Shown here: positions 8,487 through 18,998 of the stretch, piece by piece | Layout of the letters: every line of letters starts with the position of its first letter | Position numbering within the stretch: the first letter of the stretch is position 1 | DNA from: Candidatus Peregrinibacteria bacterium Greene0416_19 | GTDB lineage: Bacteria; Patescibacteriota; Gracilibacteria; Peribacterales; Peribacteraceae | Direction: 5' to 3' | NCBI GenBank assembly: GCA_007375735.1 | Contig: VMEW01000008.1 | Span: 1-64,000 of the forward strand | DNA length: 64,000 nucleotides | Notes under the pieces: model-generated | Told to the model about the DNA's origin: nothing | What the model saw: the letters and a program-made list of their open reading frames with translations, nothing else | Databases searched by the model: none | Program-made: the position numbers and the translations under genes

Positions 8487-8790
8487 CCTCACCCTAACCC
8501 TCTCCCACCTCGTTTGAGAGCTGGCAGGATCGTTGCTGCCATGCCTTGCTCTGAGGATGGGAGAGGGGATGTATGTGTTTTGTATAGCTTCATGAAACAG
8601 AACATACACATGCCCTCTCCTCTGTCTGAGGTTCAAGGAAGAGAGAATCGTCCTGCTACGTCCTCAACAGGAGGAGGAGAGGGTGAGGGTGAGGTAGAAC
8701 ACACACATCCCCTCTCCTGGGCTTGTCGCATGAGAAATGAGGTAGACGCTGGTTGCTTCTACAGCGAGGGAGGAGAGGGTTAGGGTGAGG
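8487..8790. repeat. Large C-rich hairpin element, purN/oxidoreductase junction
   Basis: The 19-nt arm CCTCACCCTAACCCTCTCC (8487-8505) returns as its exact complement at 8772-8790, with further GAGAGGGG/CCCCTCTCC pairs in between. It fills the spacer between the two convergent genes and supplies the stop codon and last codons of the minus-strand purN. Same family as 12860-13039. Nothing else coding is seen in 8483-8779. Confidence 0.75.
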
Positions 8791-9385
8791 TGATCATTTG
8801 CAGCACCTTCGGGTACCACTCTTTCTCCAGCGCCTGCACCCGCTCGCGCAGGGTGTCCGGCGTGTCACCGGGTTCAACGGGACACGTTTTCTGGAGCAGG
8901 ATTTTTCCGGTATCCACCCCTTCATCCATCAGGTGGATGGTGATGCCGGATTCTTTCTCTCCTGCAGCGAGCACCGCAGTATGCACTTTCAGGCCGTACA
9001 TGTTTTCCCCGCCGTACTTCGGCAGCAGTGCCGGGTGGATGTTGATGATGCGATCCTTCCACTGACTGATGAACCAGGGAGAGAAGATGAACATCCAGCC
9101 GAGGGCGGCGATGATCGTTTCTTGTTGGCTCGTTGCTCGTTGCTCGTTACTAAGATCCTGGATCGCAGCGTGAACACGTTTGTCATACTCCTTGCGCGAT
9201 TCTCCTTCATTTTTCTCGACGACGCGGCAGGGGAGGCCTGCCGCCGCCGCTTTCCCGATGCAGCCGCGGTCGGGTCGGTCGGTGACGAGCCCGAGGCATT
9301 GCGCGGTGAGATCGCCGCGCTTCATGGCGTCGATGACGGCCTGGAAGGTGGTGCCGCGGGTGGAGGAGAGGACCACGAAGTGCAT
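8780..9385 (-). CDS. purN: Phosphoribosylglycinamide formyltransferase-like protein
   Basis: 201 residues. Formyltransferase-fold enzyme of de novo purine synthesis, moving the formyl group from 10-formyl-THF to GAR. Key segments: the N-terminal VVLSSTRGTTFQAVIDAM, the NIHPALLPKYGG motif with catalytic Asn/His, and the IHLMDEGVDTGKILLQ motif with the catalytic Asp. A GTTGCTC heptamer array encodes an insertion (DLSNEQRATSQQ) just before the conserved IIAALGWM strand. The C-terminal residues and stop come from the C-rich hairpin element. A TAGACT -10 at 9392-9397 lies 6 nt before the ATG. No other pur genes are present, so exact substrate specificity is inferred. Confidence 0.8.
   Translation of the reverse strand: MHFVVLSSTRGTTFQAVIDAMKRGDLTAQCLGLVTDRPDRGCIGKAAAAGLPCRVVEKNEGESRKEYDKRVHAAIQDLSNEQRATSQQETIIAALGWMFIFSPWFISQWKDRIINIHPALLPKYGGENMYGLKVHTAVLAAGEKESGITIHLMDEGVDTGKILLQKTCPVEPGDTPDTLRERVQALEKEWYPKVLQMITSP
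9127..9149 (-). repeat. GTTGCTC heptamer array inside purN
   Basis: About three units of GCTCGTT on the plus strand in the middle of purN, encoding SNEQRATS-like residues on the minus strand at a loop position not conserved in the family. Confidence 0.65.
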
Positions 9386-9460
9386 GGTTGCAGTCTAACA
9401 GGATTCAAGAGATGGTGACTGCCATACTTGATGTGATCAGCGGCTTCCATCCTTGTTCAT

Positions 9461-9679
9461 GCCCCCACCCCCAGCCCCTCCCCCTCGGCCTCGACCCTCT
9501 GGGGTCTCGGCCTGGGAGAGGGGAGCTCTGATTCCAGAGAAGGGGTACTGTTTCTCTCCTCATTCTCTATCTGGGAAGTAGGAAAGAAGAATCTGATCAC
9601 GATCAAAGACGAAGCTCCCCTCTCCCAGGCCGACAAGCCCACAGGCTGAGGCCGAGGGGGAGGGGCTGGGGGTGGGGGC
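9461..9679. repeat. Large C-rich hairpin element between purN and the cofE-like gene
   Basis: The left arm from 9461 (GCCCCCACCCCCAGCCCCT...) is complemented at 9661-9679, and the stems continue inward through CCCTCGGCCT and GGGAGAGGGGAGCT on both sides, giving arms of roughly 70 nt. It occupies most of the gap 9386-9695 and starts 16 nt behind the stop codon of the cofE-like gene. Same family as 18677-18819. Confidence 0.75.
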
Positions 9680-9695
9680 ACAATTCCTCCCTCCC

Positions 9696-10550
9696 TCACA
9701 GCAGCCCCGAAAACAAATCCCTCTCACGCCCGATCCCCGGCACCCATCCCTCGAAGTCGCTCATCAGGAGCCCGTGATCACGAATGAGGACCGCGGGTAC
9801 CGACTGGGCGGCGTTGCCCATCAGGAAGTTCGCCGCGGTCGCGAGCTGGTCGGCTACGGCCTCTGTGGTGATGTGCAGTTCCTTCCCGAACAGATCCTGC
9901 AGGCCGGCTTGCGGGAGCAGGGGATCGATGCCCGCGACCGTGAGCGCGAAGGCGGTGACGCCGAGCCGGCGGGGGCGGACACAGGAGTCGGTAAGGATGA
10001 CCGCGATGGAGGATGCCGATGTAACCGACGATACCGAGGAGTCCGAGGAGCGTTGTTCATCCTCGGATTCGTTGGACTCCTCGGTATCGTCGGTATCTTT
10101 TCCAAGATACAGCTCAAGTTTTCGCCGAAGCTCGCGAACAGAACGGACCGGATCCCTCGGCCAGCCGATCGCCATGCCTACCGGCGCATTCGACTCATCC
10201 AGTCCTGCGTTCGCGGTCAGGATGCTCCCGTTTGCCAGCCCTTCGGGCGCCACTTCCGTGAGCATCGCGCCCGGGCATGCGCCAATGACCGTTCCATTCA
10301 ATCGTTGCAGTTCATCGAGTACCGCCTGACAGAAAGCCGGACTCCGATGGCCGGTCTTCCTGCTCCACTCCCTGGCTTCCTCCGTCGGCTCGATGGTCCG
10401 CAAATCGATGAACGCATTCTCCACCGTCGCAACCGCCTTCGATGAGATCGCGATGATATCTCCGGGCTCGAACATCGCTTCCTCCGCAACGATCGTCGCC
10501 AGGTCGTCACCGGGGCGAAGGAGTGGAGTGGGGATCGGGAGGAGCAACAT
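9696..10550 (-). CDS. Coenzyme F420:L-glutamate ligase-like protein (CofE family)
   Basis: 284 residues. CofE-type signatures: GDDLATIV, then FEPGDIIAISSKAVATVENA; ILTANAGLDESNAP; SIAVILTDSCVRPRRLGVTA; and a C-terminal VADQLATAANFLMGNAAQSV. In archaea and actinobacteria CofE adds glutamates to F420; CPR versions have unknown substrates and nothing else for F420 is visible here. Between the two halves is a low-complexity insert of about 28 residues (DTDDTEESNESEDEQ...SSVSSVTSA) made by an in-frame hairpin repeat at 10025-10093. I chose the ATG at 10550; the one at 10574 lies inside another repeat copy. The protein is otherwise intact. Confidence 0.75.
   Translation of the reverse strand: MLLLPIPTPLLRPGDDLATIVAEEAMFEPGDIIAISSKAVATVENAFIDLRTIEPTEEAREWSRKTGHRSPAFCQAVLDELQRLNGTVIGACPGAMLTEVAPEGLANGSILTANAGLDESNAPVGMAIGWPRDPVRSVRELRRKLELYLGKDTDDTEESNESEDEQRSSDSSVSSVTSASSIAVILTDSCVRPRRLGVTAFALTVAGIDPLLPQAGLQDLFGKELHITTEAVADQLATAANFLMGNAAQSVPAVLIRDHGLLMSDFEGWVPGIGRERDLFSGLL
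10025..10093. repeat. Nonamer hairpin repeat inside the cofE-like gene
   Basis: A 20-bp arm (CCGACGATACCGAGGAGTCC, 10025-10044) has its exact reverse complement at 10074-10093, with TCCGAGGA/TCCTCGGA pairing inside it. The arms are tandem (N)CCGANGAN nonamers. The element is fully translated as an acidic/Ser-rich loop on the minus strand. Confidence 0.85.
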
Positions 10551-10554
10551 AGGA

Positions 10555-10623
10555 GGATTCCGAGGATTGTCCATTTCCCTCGCGCGAAGCGCGCCCCTCG
10601 GTATCGTCGGACTCGTCGGAATC
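10555..10623. repeat. Nonamer hairpin repeat upstream of the cofE-like gene
   Basis: On the minus strand TCCGACGAG TCCGACGAT ACCGAGGGG nonamers (10620-10594) lead into the palindromic core CGCGCTTCGCGCG and then a shorter return arm GGACAATCCTCGGAAT. It separates the cofE-like gene from the gene at 10624. Same family as 10025, 27095, 44104 and 58594. Confidence 0.75.
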
Positions 10624-11133
10624 TTACCACAGCCGCACCGGCCCCTCCTTTATGAGGAATGTCTCATCGATCACCTCCCCTGTGTCCAGATTGATCCGCC
10701 GGAGCTTGAGCTCCATATGCGTTGCGGACGGGTGGTGGAGAGTGAGAGGAGAGGGGAGGGACCTCGCCTGCATGCCGAGCACCACCCGCGGCGGCAGGTG
10801 CCAGCGGATGAAACCGAACTGTGGGGCATCCGACGGGACAGCCGCGAGCCCCGCCCCGCGCACCTCTCTCAGCGCCCACTGAGTGGGCAGACTGAGCGCG
10901 ACTGATGCATCGCCATCATGCGAAAACTCGACGATCATGCTCCGGGCTTTTGAGCCCGCCACCATGCTGAGAGTCAGGGGGGAGCCGTGCTCGATCGCCA
11001 GCACGGCCGGCTCGGTCGTCGTTCTGCTCTGCAAACCCGCCCGGGCAACGACCACGATGGCGATGATGATCGTCGAGAGCGTCACGACGGGGGCGAGGAC
11101 GCGGGTGCGGTCGGAAGGGGAGGGCGGGGGCAT
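10624..11133 (-). CDS. Hypothetical membrane-anchored/exported protein
   Basis: 169 residues, family not recognised. One N-terminal hydrophobic segment (VLAPVVTLSTIIIAIVVVAR) can act as uncleaved signal anchor; the rest is predicted extracytoplasmic, beta-rich, with PSPLTLHHPSATHMELKLRR and NLDTGEVIDETF segments. The stop codon abuts the repeat at 10555-10623. A TATGAT at 11142-11147 sits 8 nt before the ATG with no ribosome-binding site, so a leaderless transcript is predicted. It heads a unit that includes the cofE-like gene if the repeat does not terminate transcription. Confidence 0.6.
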   Translation of the reverse strand: MPPPSPSDRTRVLAPVVTLSTIIIAIVVVARAGLQSRTTTEPAVLAIEHGSPLTLSMVAGSKARSMIVEFSHDGDASVALSLPTQWALREVRGAGLAAVPSDAPQFGFIRWHLPPRVVLGMQARSLPSPLTLHHPSATHMELKLRRINLDTGEVIDETFLIKEGPVRLW

Positions 11134-11141
11134 CAGTCAAC

Positions 11142-11147
11142 ATCATA
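11142..11147 (-). promoter_or_regulatory. -10 hexamer TATGAT before 11133
   Basis: TATGAT on the minus strand, 8 nt from the ATG at 11133. This is the spacing seen repeatedly for predicted leaderless genes in this window. Confidence 0.5.
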
Positions 11148-11186
11148 CAAGGCTGCGGAGATGCGGATGAGGGGATCATGTCAAGA

Positions 11187-11216
11187 AGACCGGCTATCCG
11201 TACGGATAGCCGGTCT
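11187..11216. terminator. 30-bp perfect palindrome after rimI
   Basis: AGACCGGCTATCCG and its complement form a 30-bp perfect palindrome 22 nt beyond the rimI stop, followed on the minus strand by TCTTCTTGA. Probably a terminator, although a dimeric protein-binding site cannot be excluded. Confidence 0.55.
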
Positions 11217-11237
11217 GGGCCGTGGGAGCTGCTCCGC

Positions 11238-11759
11238 CTAGCTTTCTTCGTATTGGGCGATGCGGTTGATCGCATCGCCTTCATCGCCGGACTCGTCGAG
11301 CTGGTACTGCATGAGGAAGGCATCCTCGCCGCTGTCCTCGTAGTACTCGCGCATCACGCGTACACCTTGGAATCCCGTTTCCCGGAAGAAGAGCTGTGCG
11401 GGCAGGTTCGTTTCCCGCACTTCCAGCGTGATCTTCGTCCGCCGGTGACTGGAGAGCTTGCTCCGGAGTTTCTCCACCATCTGGGAACCAATCTCTTTCC
11501 GCCGGAACTCCGGGTGCACCGCGAAGTTCAGGATGTGGAGTTTTCCCTTGTGGAGCTCGTAGATCATGAACCCCACGACCTTCTCCCTCGTTTCAGCCAC
11601 CATGCCGATGCAGTTGCGCTGGCGCAGGCAGCGGAGGAAGTCCTCTTCCGTCCATGCGGACTCGAAGCTGGCCTCCTCGGTCTGCAAGACCTCGGGCATG
11701 TCCCGCAGGATCATCCAGCGGATGTTGACACTGGTCGTTTCCTTCACGTTCGTGCTCAT
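11238..11759 (-). CDS. rimI: GNAT-family N-acetyltransferase, RimI-like
   Basis: 173 residues. GNAT fold: an N-terminal substrate half (FESAWTEEDFLRCLRQRNCI), the central strand GFMIYELHKGKLHILNFAVH, the acetyl-CoA pyrophosphate loop PEFRRKEIGSQMVEKLRSKL (R-x-x-G/A variant) and a C-terminal NLPAQLFFRETGFQGVRVMR motif typical of ribosomal-protein alanine acetyltransferase RimI. The acidic tail after residue 150 is extra. It overlaps the preceding acetyltransferase-like gene by ATGA, so the two are translated together and may form a pair. The exact acceptor is not provable from sequence. Confidence 0.75.
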   Translation of the reverse strand: MSTNVKETTSVNIRWMILRDMPEVLQTEEASFESAWTEEDFLRCLRQRNCIGMVAETREKVVGFMIYELHKGKLHILNFAVHPEFRRKEIGSQMVEKLRSKLSSHRRTKITLEVRETNLPAQLFFRETGFQGVRVMREYYEDSGEDAFLMQYQLDESGDEGDAINRIAQYEES

Positions 11760-12214
11760 GCGACTGCCTCCTTCGCTGTTGGCGATTCCTGGTTTTCCGT
11801 TGCGGTGAACTCCAGCGTGATCGTCCGCGACACTTCCTTGAATCCGGTCGCGAGGTACCGTTCCAATGAGGGATCCATGTCCGCAATGCTGACGCGCAGT
11901 GTCTTCCTGCGGTTGTGCGACAATTTCTCCTTCAGCCGGGTCATGATGGCCTCTTTGGCAGCCTCTGCGATCGATCCCGGAGCCGCCGTGAGGCGGAGAA
12001 CCTCCATGGACGTCTGATCGAGTTCATAGATGACGAACGCGAGCATCTGCGCTGCGTTGTCGGTTCCGTCGAACGCCCCCAATCCGATCACGCTCCTCTG
12101 CAGCAGAAGCTTTGTGATGTCATCTTCGTCCAGCGGATCGACGCTTGCCTCCTTCTCCACCTGCACCATGTCGGGAAAATCCCGGCGAATGGTCCATCGA
12201 ATGTGAATACTCAT
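11756..12214 (-). CDS. Divergent GNAT-like protein, partner of rimI
   Basis: 152 residues from an ATG at 12214 preceded by AAAGGAG 7 nt upstream; in-frame codons upstream are not supported. It parallels the downstream RimI-like protein region by region (NIRWMILRDMPEVLQTEEAS versus HIRWTIRRDFPDMVQVEKEA; LERYLATGFKEVSRTITLEF near the end) but lacks a clear acetyl-CoA R-x-x-G-x-G/A loop (PGSIAEAAKEAIMTRLKEKL instead). It is probably a paralogue that may have lost catalysis and acts with its neighbour. It overlaps rimI by ATGA. Confidence 0.65.
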   Translation of the reverse strand: MSIHIRWTIRRDFPDMVQVEKEASVDPLDEDDITKLLLQRSVIGLGAFDGTDNAAQMLAFVIYELDQTSMEVLRLTAAPGSIAEAAKEAIMTRLKEKLSHNRRKTLRVSIADMDPSLERYLATGFKEVSRTITLEFTATENQESPTAKEAVA

Positions 12215-12469
12215 ACATGCTCCTTTCTTCCCCCACGGCATCCTCTTTCGGAGCCATGGACAACGGGTACTGCATACAACGCGCAGGAACATTCCTGCTG
12301 TCCGTTGCCCTCGACAAAAAAGAGGGTGGATGGGGGAAGGCGGTGATGTCAAGGATCAGTTGAGCATTGAACTGAAATGCGAGGACGAATGCAATCGATT
12401 GTCAGGAGGCAGGCGGTCATGCCCTGTTTCTGCTTGCCCGCGCTCAAAAATGGTACGATCATGCCCTCC

Positions 12470-12859
12470 ATGGACTTCGACCCGCACACGCTCCAGCAGA
12501 TCATCCAGCGCATCTACCAGCAGATGCGCTGTCCCCAGTGCGGCAAGCGGGTGCCGGTGGACTTCGCGTCGGTGCGGGTGGCGGCCAATGACTTCATGCT
12601 CCTGCAACTCAAGTGCGACACGTGCGACGCCTACATCGTCCTGCACGCCACTCTCCAGGGGGCCGAGCTCTTGGGCGTTTCCGTCGATCCGTCCCAGACA
12701 ATGATCAATGCTTCCTCGAACCTCTCTCTCAAGGATTCGGAGGTTGAGCTGCTGCGGCAGGGTCTGGAGCAGTGCGGCGGCTCCTTTGAACAGCTCTTCA
12801 AGAAATTCGGGCCGGGCAACGAGCCGACGGAGATCACGGGGGATACGAGGCTTGCGTGA
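12470..12859 (+). CDS. Small zinc-ribbon protein
   Basis: 129 residues (132 if the ATG at 12461 is used). Two CxxC pairs, MRCPQCGKRVPVDF and LKCDTCDAYIVLHA, form a likely zinc ribbon at residues ~16-45; the rest is helical (DSEVELLRQGLEQCGGSFEQ, then LFKKFG). The TACGAT at 12454-12459 leaves only one base before 12461 but ten before 12470, so 12470 fits a leaderless start better. Function unknown; zinc ribbons of this type often bind nucleic acid or protein. The stop codon abuts a C-rich hairpin. Confidence 0.65.
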   Translation: MDFDPHTLQQIIQRIYQQMRCPQCGKRVPVDFASVRVAANDFMLLQLKCDTCDAYIVLHATLQGAELLGVSVDPSQTMINASSNLSLKDSEVELLRQGLEQCGGSFEQLFKKFGPGNEPTEITGDTRLA

Positions 12860-13039
12860 CCTCACCCTCACCCTCTCCACTCCGTGGAGAGGGGATGTGT
12901 GTGTTCTACCTCACCCTAACCCTCTCCGCTCCGTGGAGAGGGGATGTGTGTGTTCTGTTTTGTGTCTGTTCTCTGTTTAATTTCGAGAAAAAAACACAAA
13001 CATTCCCTCTCCTCCAGAGAGGAGAGGGTGAGGGTGAGG
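12860..13039. repeat. C-rich hairpin element after the zinc-ribbon gene
   Basis: CCTCACCCTCACCCTCTCC (12860-12878) starts directly at the stop codon of the zinc-ribbon gene, recurs with one change at 12909-12927 followed each time by GGAGAGGGGATGTGTGTGTT, and is complemented at 13021-13039. It can fold with either left copy. Same family as 8487-8790. Confidence 0.8.
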
Positions 13040-13102
13040 TGACAAACAAAAACAACACCTTTGTGAATCACTTTTTCATCGCATGATCGCTACGCTGGAA
13101 GC

Positions 13103-13420
13103 ATGCGCCTCACCCTTTTCCTCTTCCTCACGTCTGTCGTAACTTCACTTGCCGGCTGTTCCGCTCTGCAGGCACTGCTGCCGAGCTGGGGCGAAGTGGA
13201 TGATCTGCAGCGGAAAGCGATGGAGGCGGGCAAGACTCTCCCGCAGCAGATCAAGGACACGGTCCAGTACGGGAAGCAGGTGGTGGAGGAGGGAAAGGAG
13301 ACGGTCGATGAGGTGCAGGGGCGGGTAGACAATGTCCAGAATGGCTTGCAGAAGCTTAAAGAAGGGTCACAGCTCCTGAAGAGCGGATTCACGGGCGGCG
13401 CCAGTTCGTCGGCCAAGTAG
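13103..13420 (+). CDS. Small helical lipoprotein
   Basis: 105 residues. Signal peptide ending in a lipobox (SLAG-C at residues 16-19), so the mature protein would be lipid-anchored at Cys19. The mature part is an amphipathic repeat (IKDTVQYGKQVVEEGKETVD, then EVQGRVDNVQNGLQKLKEG) resembling apolipoprotein/LEA-like helices; Ser-rich tail. TACGCT at 13091-13096 lies 6 nt before the ATG, with no ribosome-binding site. Role unknown; envelope attachment is inferred. Confidence 0.65.
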   Translation: MRLTLFLFLTSVVTSLAGCSALQALLPSWGEVDDLQRKAMEAGKTLPQQIKDTVQYGKQVVEEGKETVDEVQGRVDNVQNGLQKLKEGSQLLKSGFTGGASSSAK

Positions 13421-13436
13421 CGTGTTCGGTTTATGC

Positions 13437-13464
13437 TTGCGGTGAGAGAAAAACTGGGTAGAAT
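13437..13464 (+). promoter_or_regulatory. Candidate rpoC promoter
   Basis: TTGCGG (13437-13442), 16-nt spacer, TAGAAT (13459-13464). It would give rpoC a leader of about 170 nt, longer than for most genes here. The leader contains the hairpin at 13571-13587. Confidence 0.4.
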
Positions 13465-13570
13465 CTGCTCGTAATCATCGCCGTTCCCGCCGCGATTGAG
13501 ACGATCGCCAAGCTGGGGCGACGTTCTTCTGTGTCTTCGCTCTCCCGATTCCCGAAGCCTGCCCCTCGGA

Positions 13571-13587
13571 GTCCGCCTGAGGCGGAC
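13571..13587. repeat. Palindromic element in the rpoC leader
   Basis: GTCCGCC-TGA-GGCGGAC, a 7-bp stem with 3-nt loop inside a longer imperfect palindrome (CCCCTCGGA...GTGGGG). It resembles other short palindromes scattered in the window. The interval 13421-13642 has no supported gene. Confidence 0.5.
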
Positions 13588-13642
13588 GAAGTGGGGTCCG
13601 AATCAGTCTGTCCGTTCAGGTTTCTCATTTCCCCCACAGACC

Positions 13643-17515
<3,873 letters not shown>

Positions 17516-17516
17516 C

Positions 17517-17634
17517 CTTTTAGCTTCATTAACTTCTTAGCTTATTAGCTTCAACCGCCGCTTTCCTTCGCACCACTTTCCTTTCACTCCTAACAAGCAA
17601 CAAGCTAAAAAGCTAACCAGCTAAGAAGCTAGCC
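17517..17634. repeat. Octamer hairpin repeat between rpoC and rpsL
   Basis: Left arm of AGCTTNTT units (17517-17552) and right arm of AAGCTAAN units (17591-17634), which are mutually complementary, around a ~40-nt loop. It starts two bases behind the rpoC stop. See the matching elements at 18096 and 50667. Confidence 0.85.
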
Positions 17635-17672
17635 ATTTACTTCCAGAGCCACCGCCAGTACCATACCGCACC

Positions 17673-18092
17673 ATGCCCACGATTAATCAATTGATCCGCC
17701 GCCCGCGCAAGCAGAAGTACCGCAAGTCCAAGGCCCCGGCGCTGCAGTACGCCTGGAATGCGCTCCAGATGAGCAGCGTTCCCCTGTCCAAAGGGTCGCC
17801 GTTCAAGCGCGGGGTCTGCATCAAAGTGACGACGATGACGCCCAAGAAACCGAACTCCGCCCTCCGCAAGATCGCCCGCGTCCGGCTCACGAACGGTCAT
17901 GAAGTTAAGGCCTACATCATGGGGGAGGGGCATAACCTTCAGGAACACTCGGTCGTCCTGGTGCGCGGCGGCCGCGTGAAAGATCTGCCGGGTGTGCGCT
18001 ACCACATCGTCCGCGGCGTGCTGGATACCGAGGGAGTGCGCGATCGCAAACAGGGGCGTTCCCGCTATGGTGCCAAACGACCGAAGTCCTGA
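17673..18092 (+). CDS. rpsL: Small ribosomal subunit protein uS12
   Basis: 139 residues; slightly longer than the usual 124-137 because of the C-terminal basic tail. Decoding-centre protein. The two conserved loops are present: [20 protein letters not shown] with the lysine altered in streptomycin-resistant mutants still Lys, and [26 protein letters not shown] (17659-17664) lies 8 nt before the ATG, so it may have its own leaderless start in addition to read-through from rpoC. Confidence 0.97.
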   Translation: MPTINQLIRRPRKQKYRKSKAPALQYAWNALQMSSVPLSKGSPFKRGVCIKVTTMTPKKPNSALRKIARVRLTNGHEVKAYIMGEGHNLQEHSVVLVRGGRVKDLPGVRYHIVRGVLDTEGVRDRKQGRSRYGAKRPKS

Positions 18093-18095
18093 CCG

Positions 18096-18212
18096 AGCTT
18101 ATTAGCTTGTTAGCTTTTTAGCTTATTAGCTTTCTATCACTTCTCTCTCTACTAACTCAATTACTTCCCCCTTCGAAGCTAAAAAGCTAACAAGCTAAGA
18201 AGCTAAGAAGCT
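18096..18212. repeat. Octamer hairpin repeat between rpsL and rpsG
   Basis: The clearest case: five AGCTT units spaced exactly 8 nt (18096-18132; spacers ATT, GTT, TTT, ATT), a ~43-nt loop, then five AAGCT units at the same spacing (18176-18212; spacers AAA, AAC, AAG, AAG). The arms pair over about 37 nt, in several registers. Confidence 0.9.
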
Positions 18213-18217
18213 CCGCT

Positions 18218-18670
18218 ATGGCAAAGCCAGTCAAGAGATACATCCCACAGGGTTCCGACCTCCTTCAGGAGAAGTTCGTCAGCTGTCTGATGCTACGCGG
18301 CAAGAAGTCCACCGCGCGTCGGATCTTCGCGGATGCGCTCGACATCATCAAGACACGCACCAAGGACGCGCCGCTCGAGGTCTTCAGCAAGGCGCTCTTC
18401 AACGTCACCCCGCTCGTGGAAGTCCGCCCCAAGCGCGTGGCCGGATCGGTCTATCAGGTGCCGGTCGAAGTTGCGCCCAAGCGCCAGCAGGCGCTCTCTA
18501 TCCGGTGGATTCTGGCCGCGGCCCGCTCCCGCAAGGGCGTGCCGATGGCCCACAAGCTCGCACTGGAACTCCTCGATGCCTCCGCCGATCAGGGCAGTGC
18601 CATCAAGAAGAAGCAGGATGTGCTGAAGATGGCGCAGGCGAACAAGGCATTCGCGCATTTGGCGAAATAG
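18218..18670 (+). CDS. rpsG: Small ribosomal subunit protein uS7
   Basis: 150 residues, close to the usual 156. Assembly-initiating head protein binding the 3' domain of 16S rRNA. Recognisable by KFVSCLMLRGKKSTARRIF, then VTPLVEVRPKRVAGSVYQVP and the arm ALSIRWILAAARSRKGVPMA. The ATG at 18218 follows the octamer hairpin by 5 nt, so the structure directly abuts the initiation region. It lies between rpsL and fusA, as in the str operon. Confidence 0.97.
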   Translation: MAKPVKRYIPQGSDLLQEKFVSCLMLRGKKSTARRIFADALDIIKTRTKDAPLEVFSKALFNVTPLVEVRPKRVAGSVYQVPVEVAPKRQQALSIRWILAAARSRKGVPMAHKLALELLDASADQGSAIKKKQDVLKMAQANKAFAHLAK

Positions 18671-18676
18671 GGAACG

Positions 18677-18819
18677 TGCCCCCTCCCTGCGGCCCTCCCC
18701 CTCGCTTCGCTGGGAGAGGGCAGGATCAACACGTACCTATTTTCATAGTGGAATCGCCCTCTCCCAGGCCGACAGCCCGCAGGCTGAGGTCGAGGGGGAG
18801 GGCCTTCAGGGAGGGGGCA
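18677..18819. repeat. C-rich hairpin element between rpsG and fusA
   Basis: TGCCCCCTCCCTG (from 18677) is complemented by the end of the element (to 18819), with inner stems around CCCTCCCCCTCG/CGAGGGGGAGGG and GGGAGAGGGC/GCCCTCTCCC. It starts 6 nt behind the rpsG stop. The remaining spacer to 18998 holds a possible fusA promoter (TACAGT near 18916-18921) and nothing else. Confidence 0.7.
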
Positions 18820-18998
18820 TGAACCAGCAGAGCACCCGCTCATCACAAGCAGTCCCTTCGGCTCTACAACGACGTTTTTCGCTGCCGAACCATTGCACTA
18901 CCTCCTGTTTTTGCGTACAGTACTGCCACATTTAGGATGCATCGCATCCAACGCCGCGGTGTTCATTTTTCCTAGCCCCAACCCTCACCCTCTCCACC

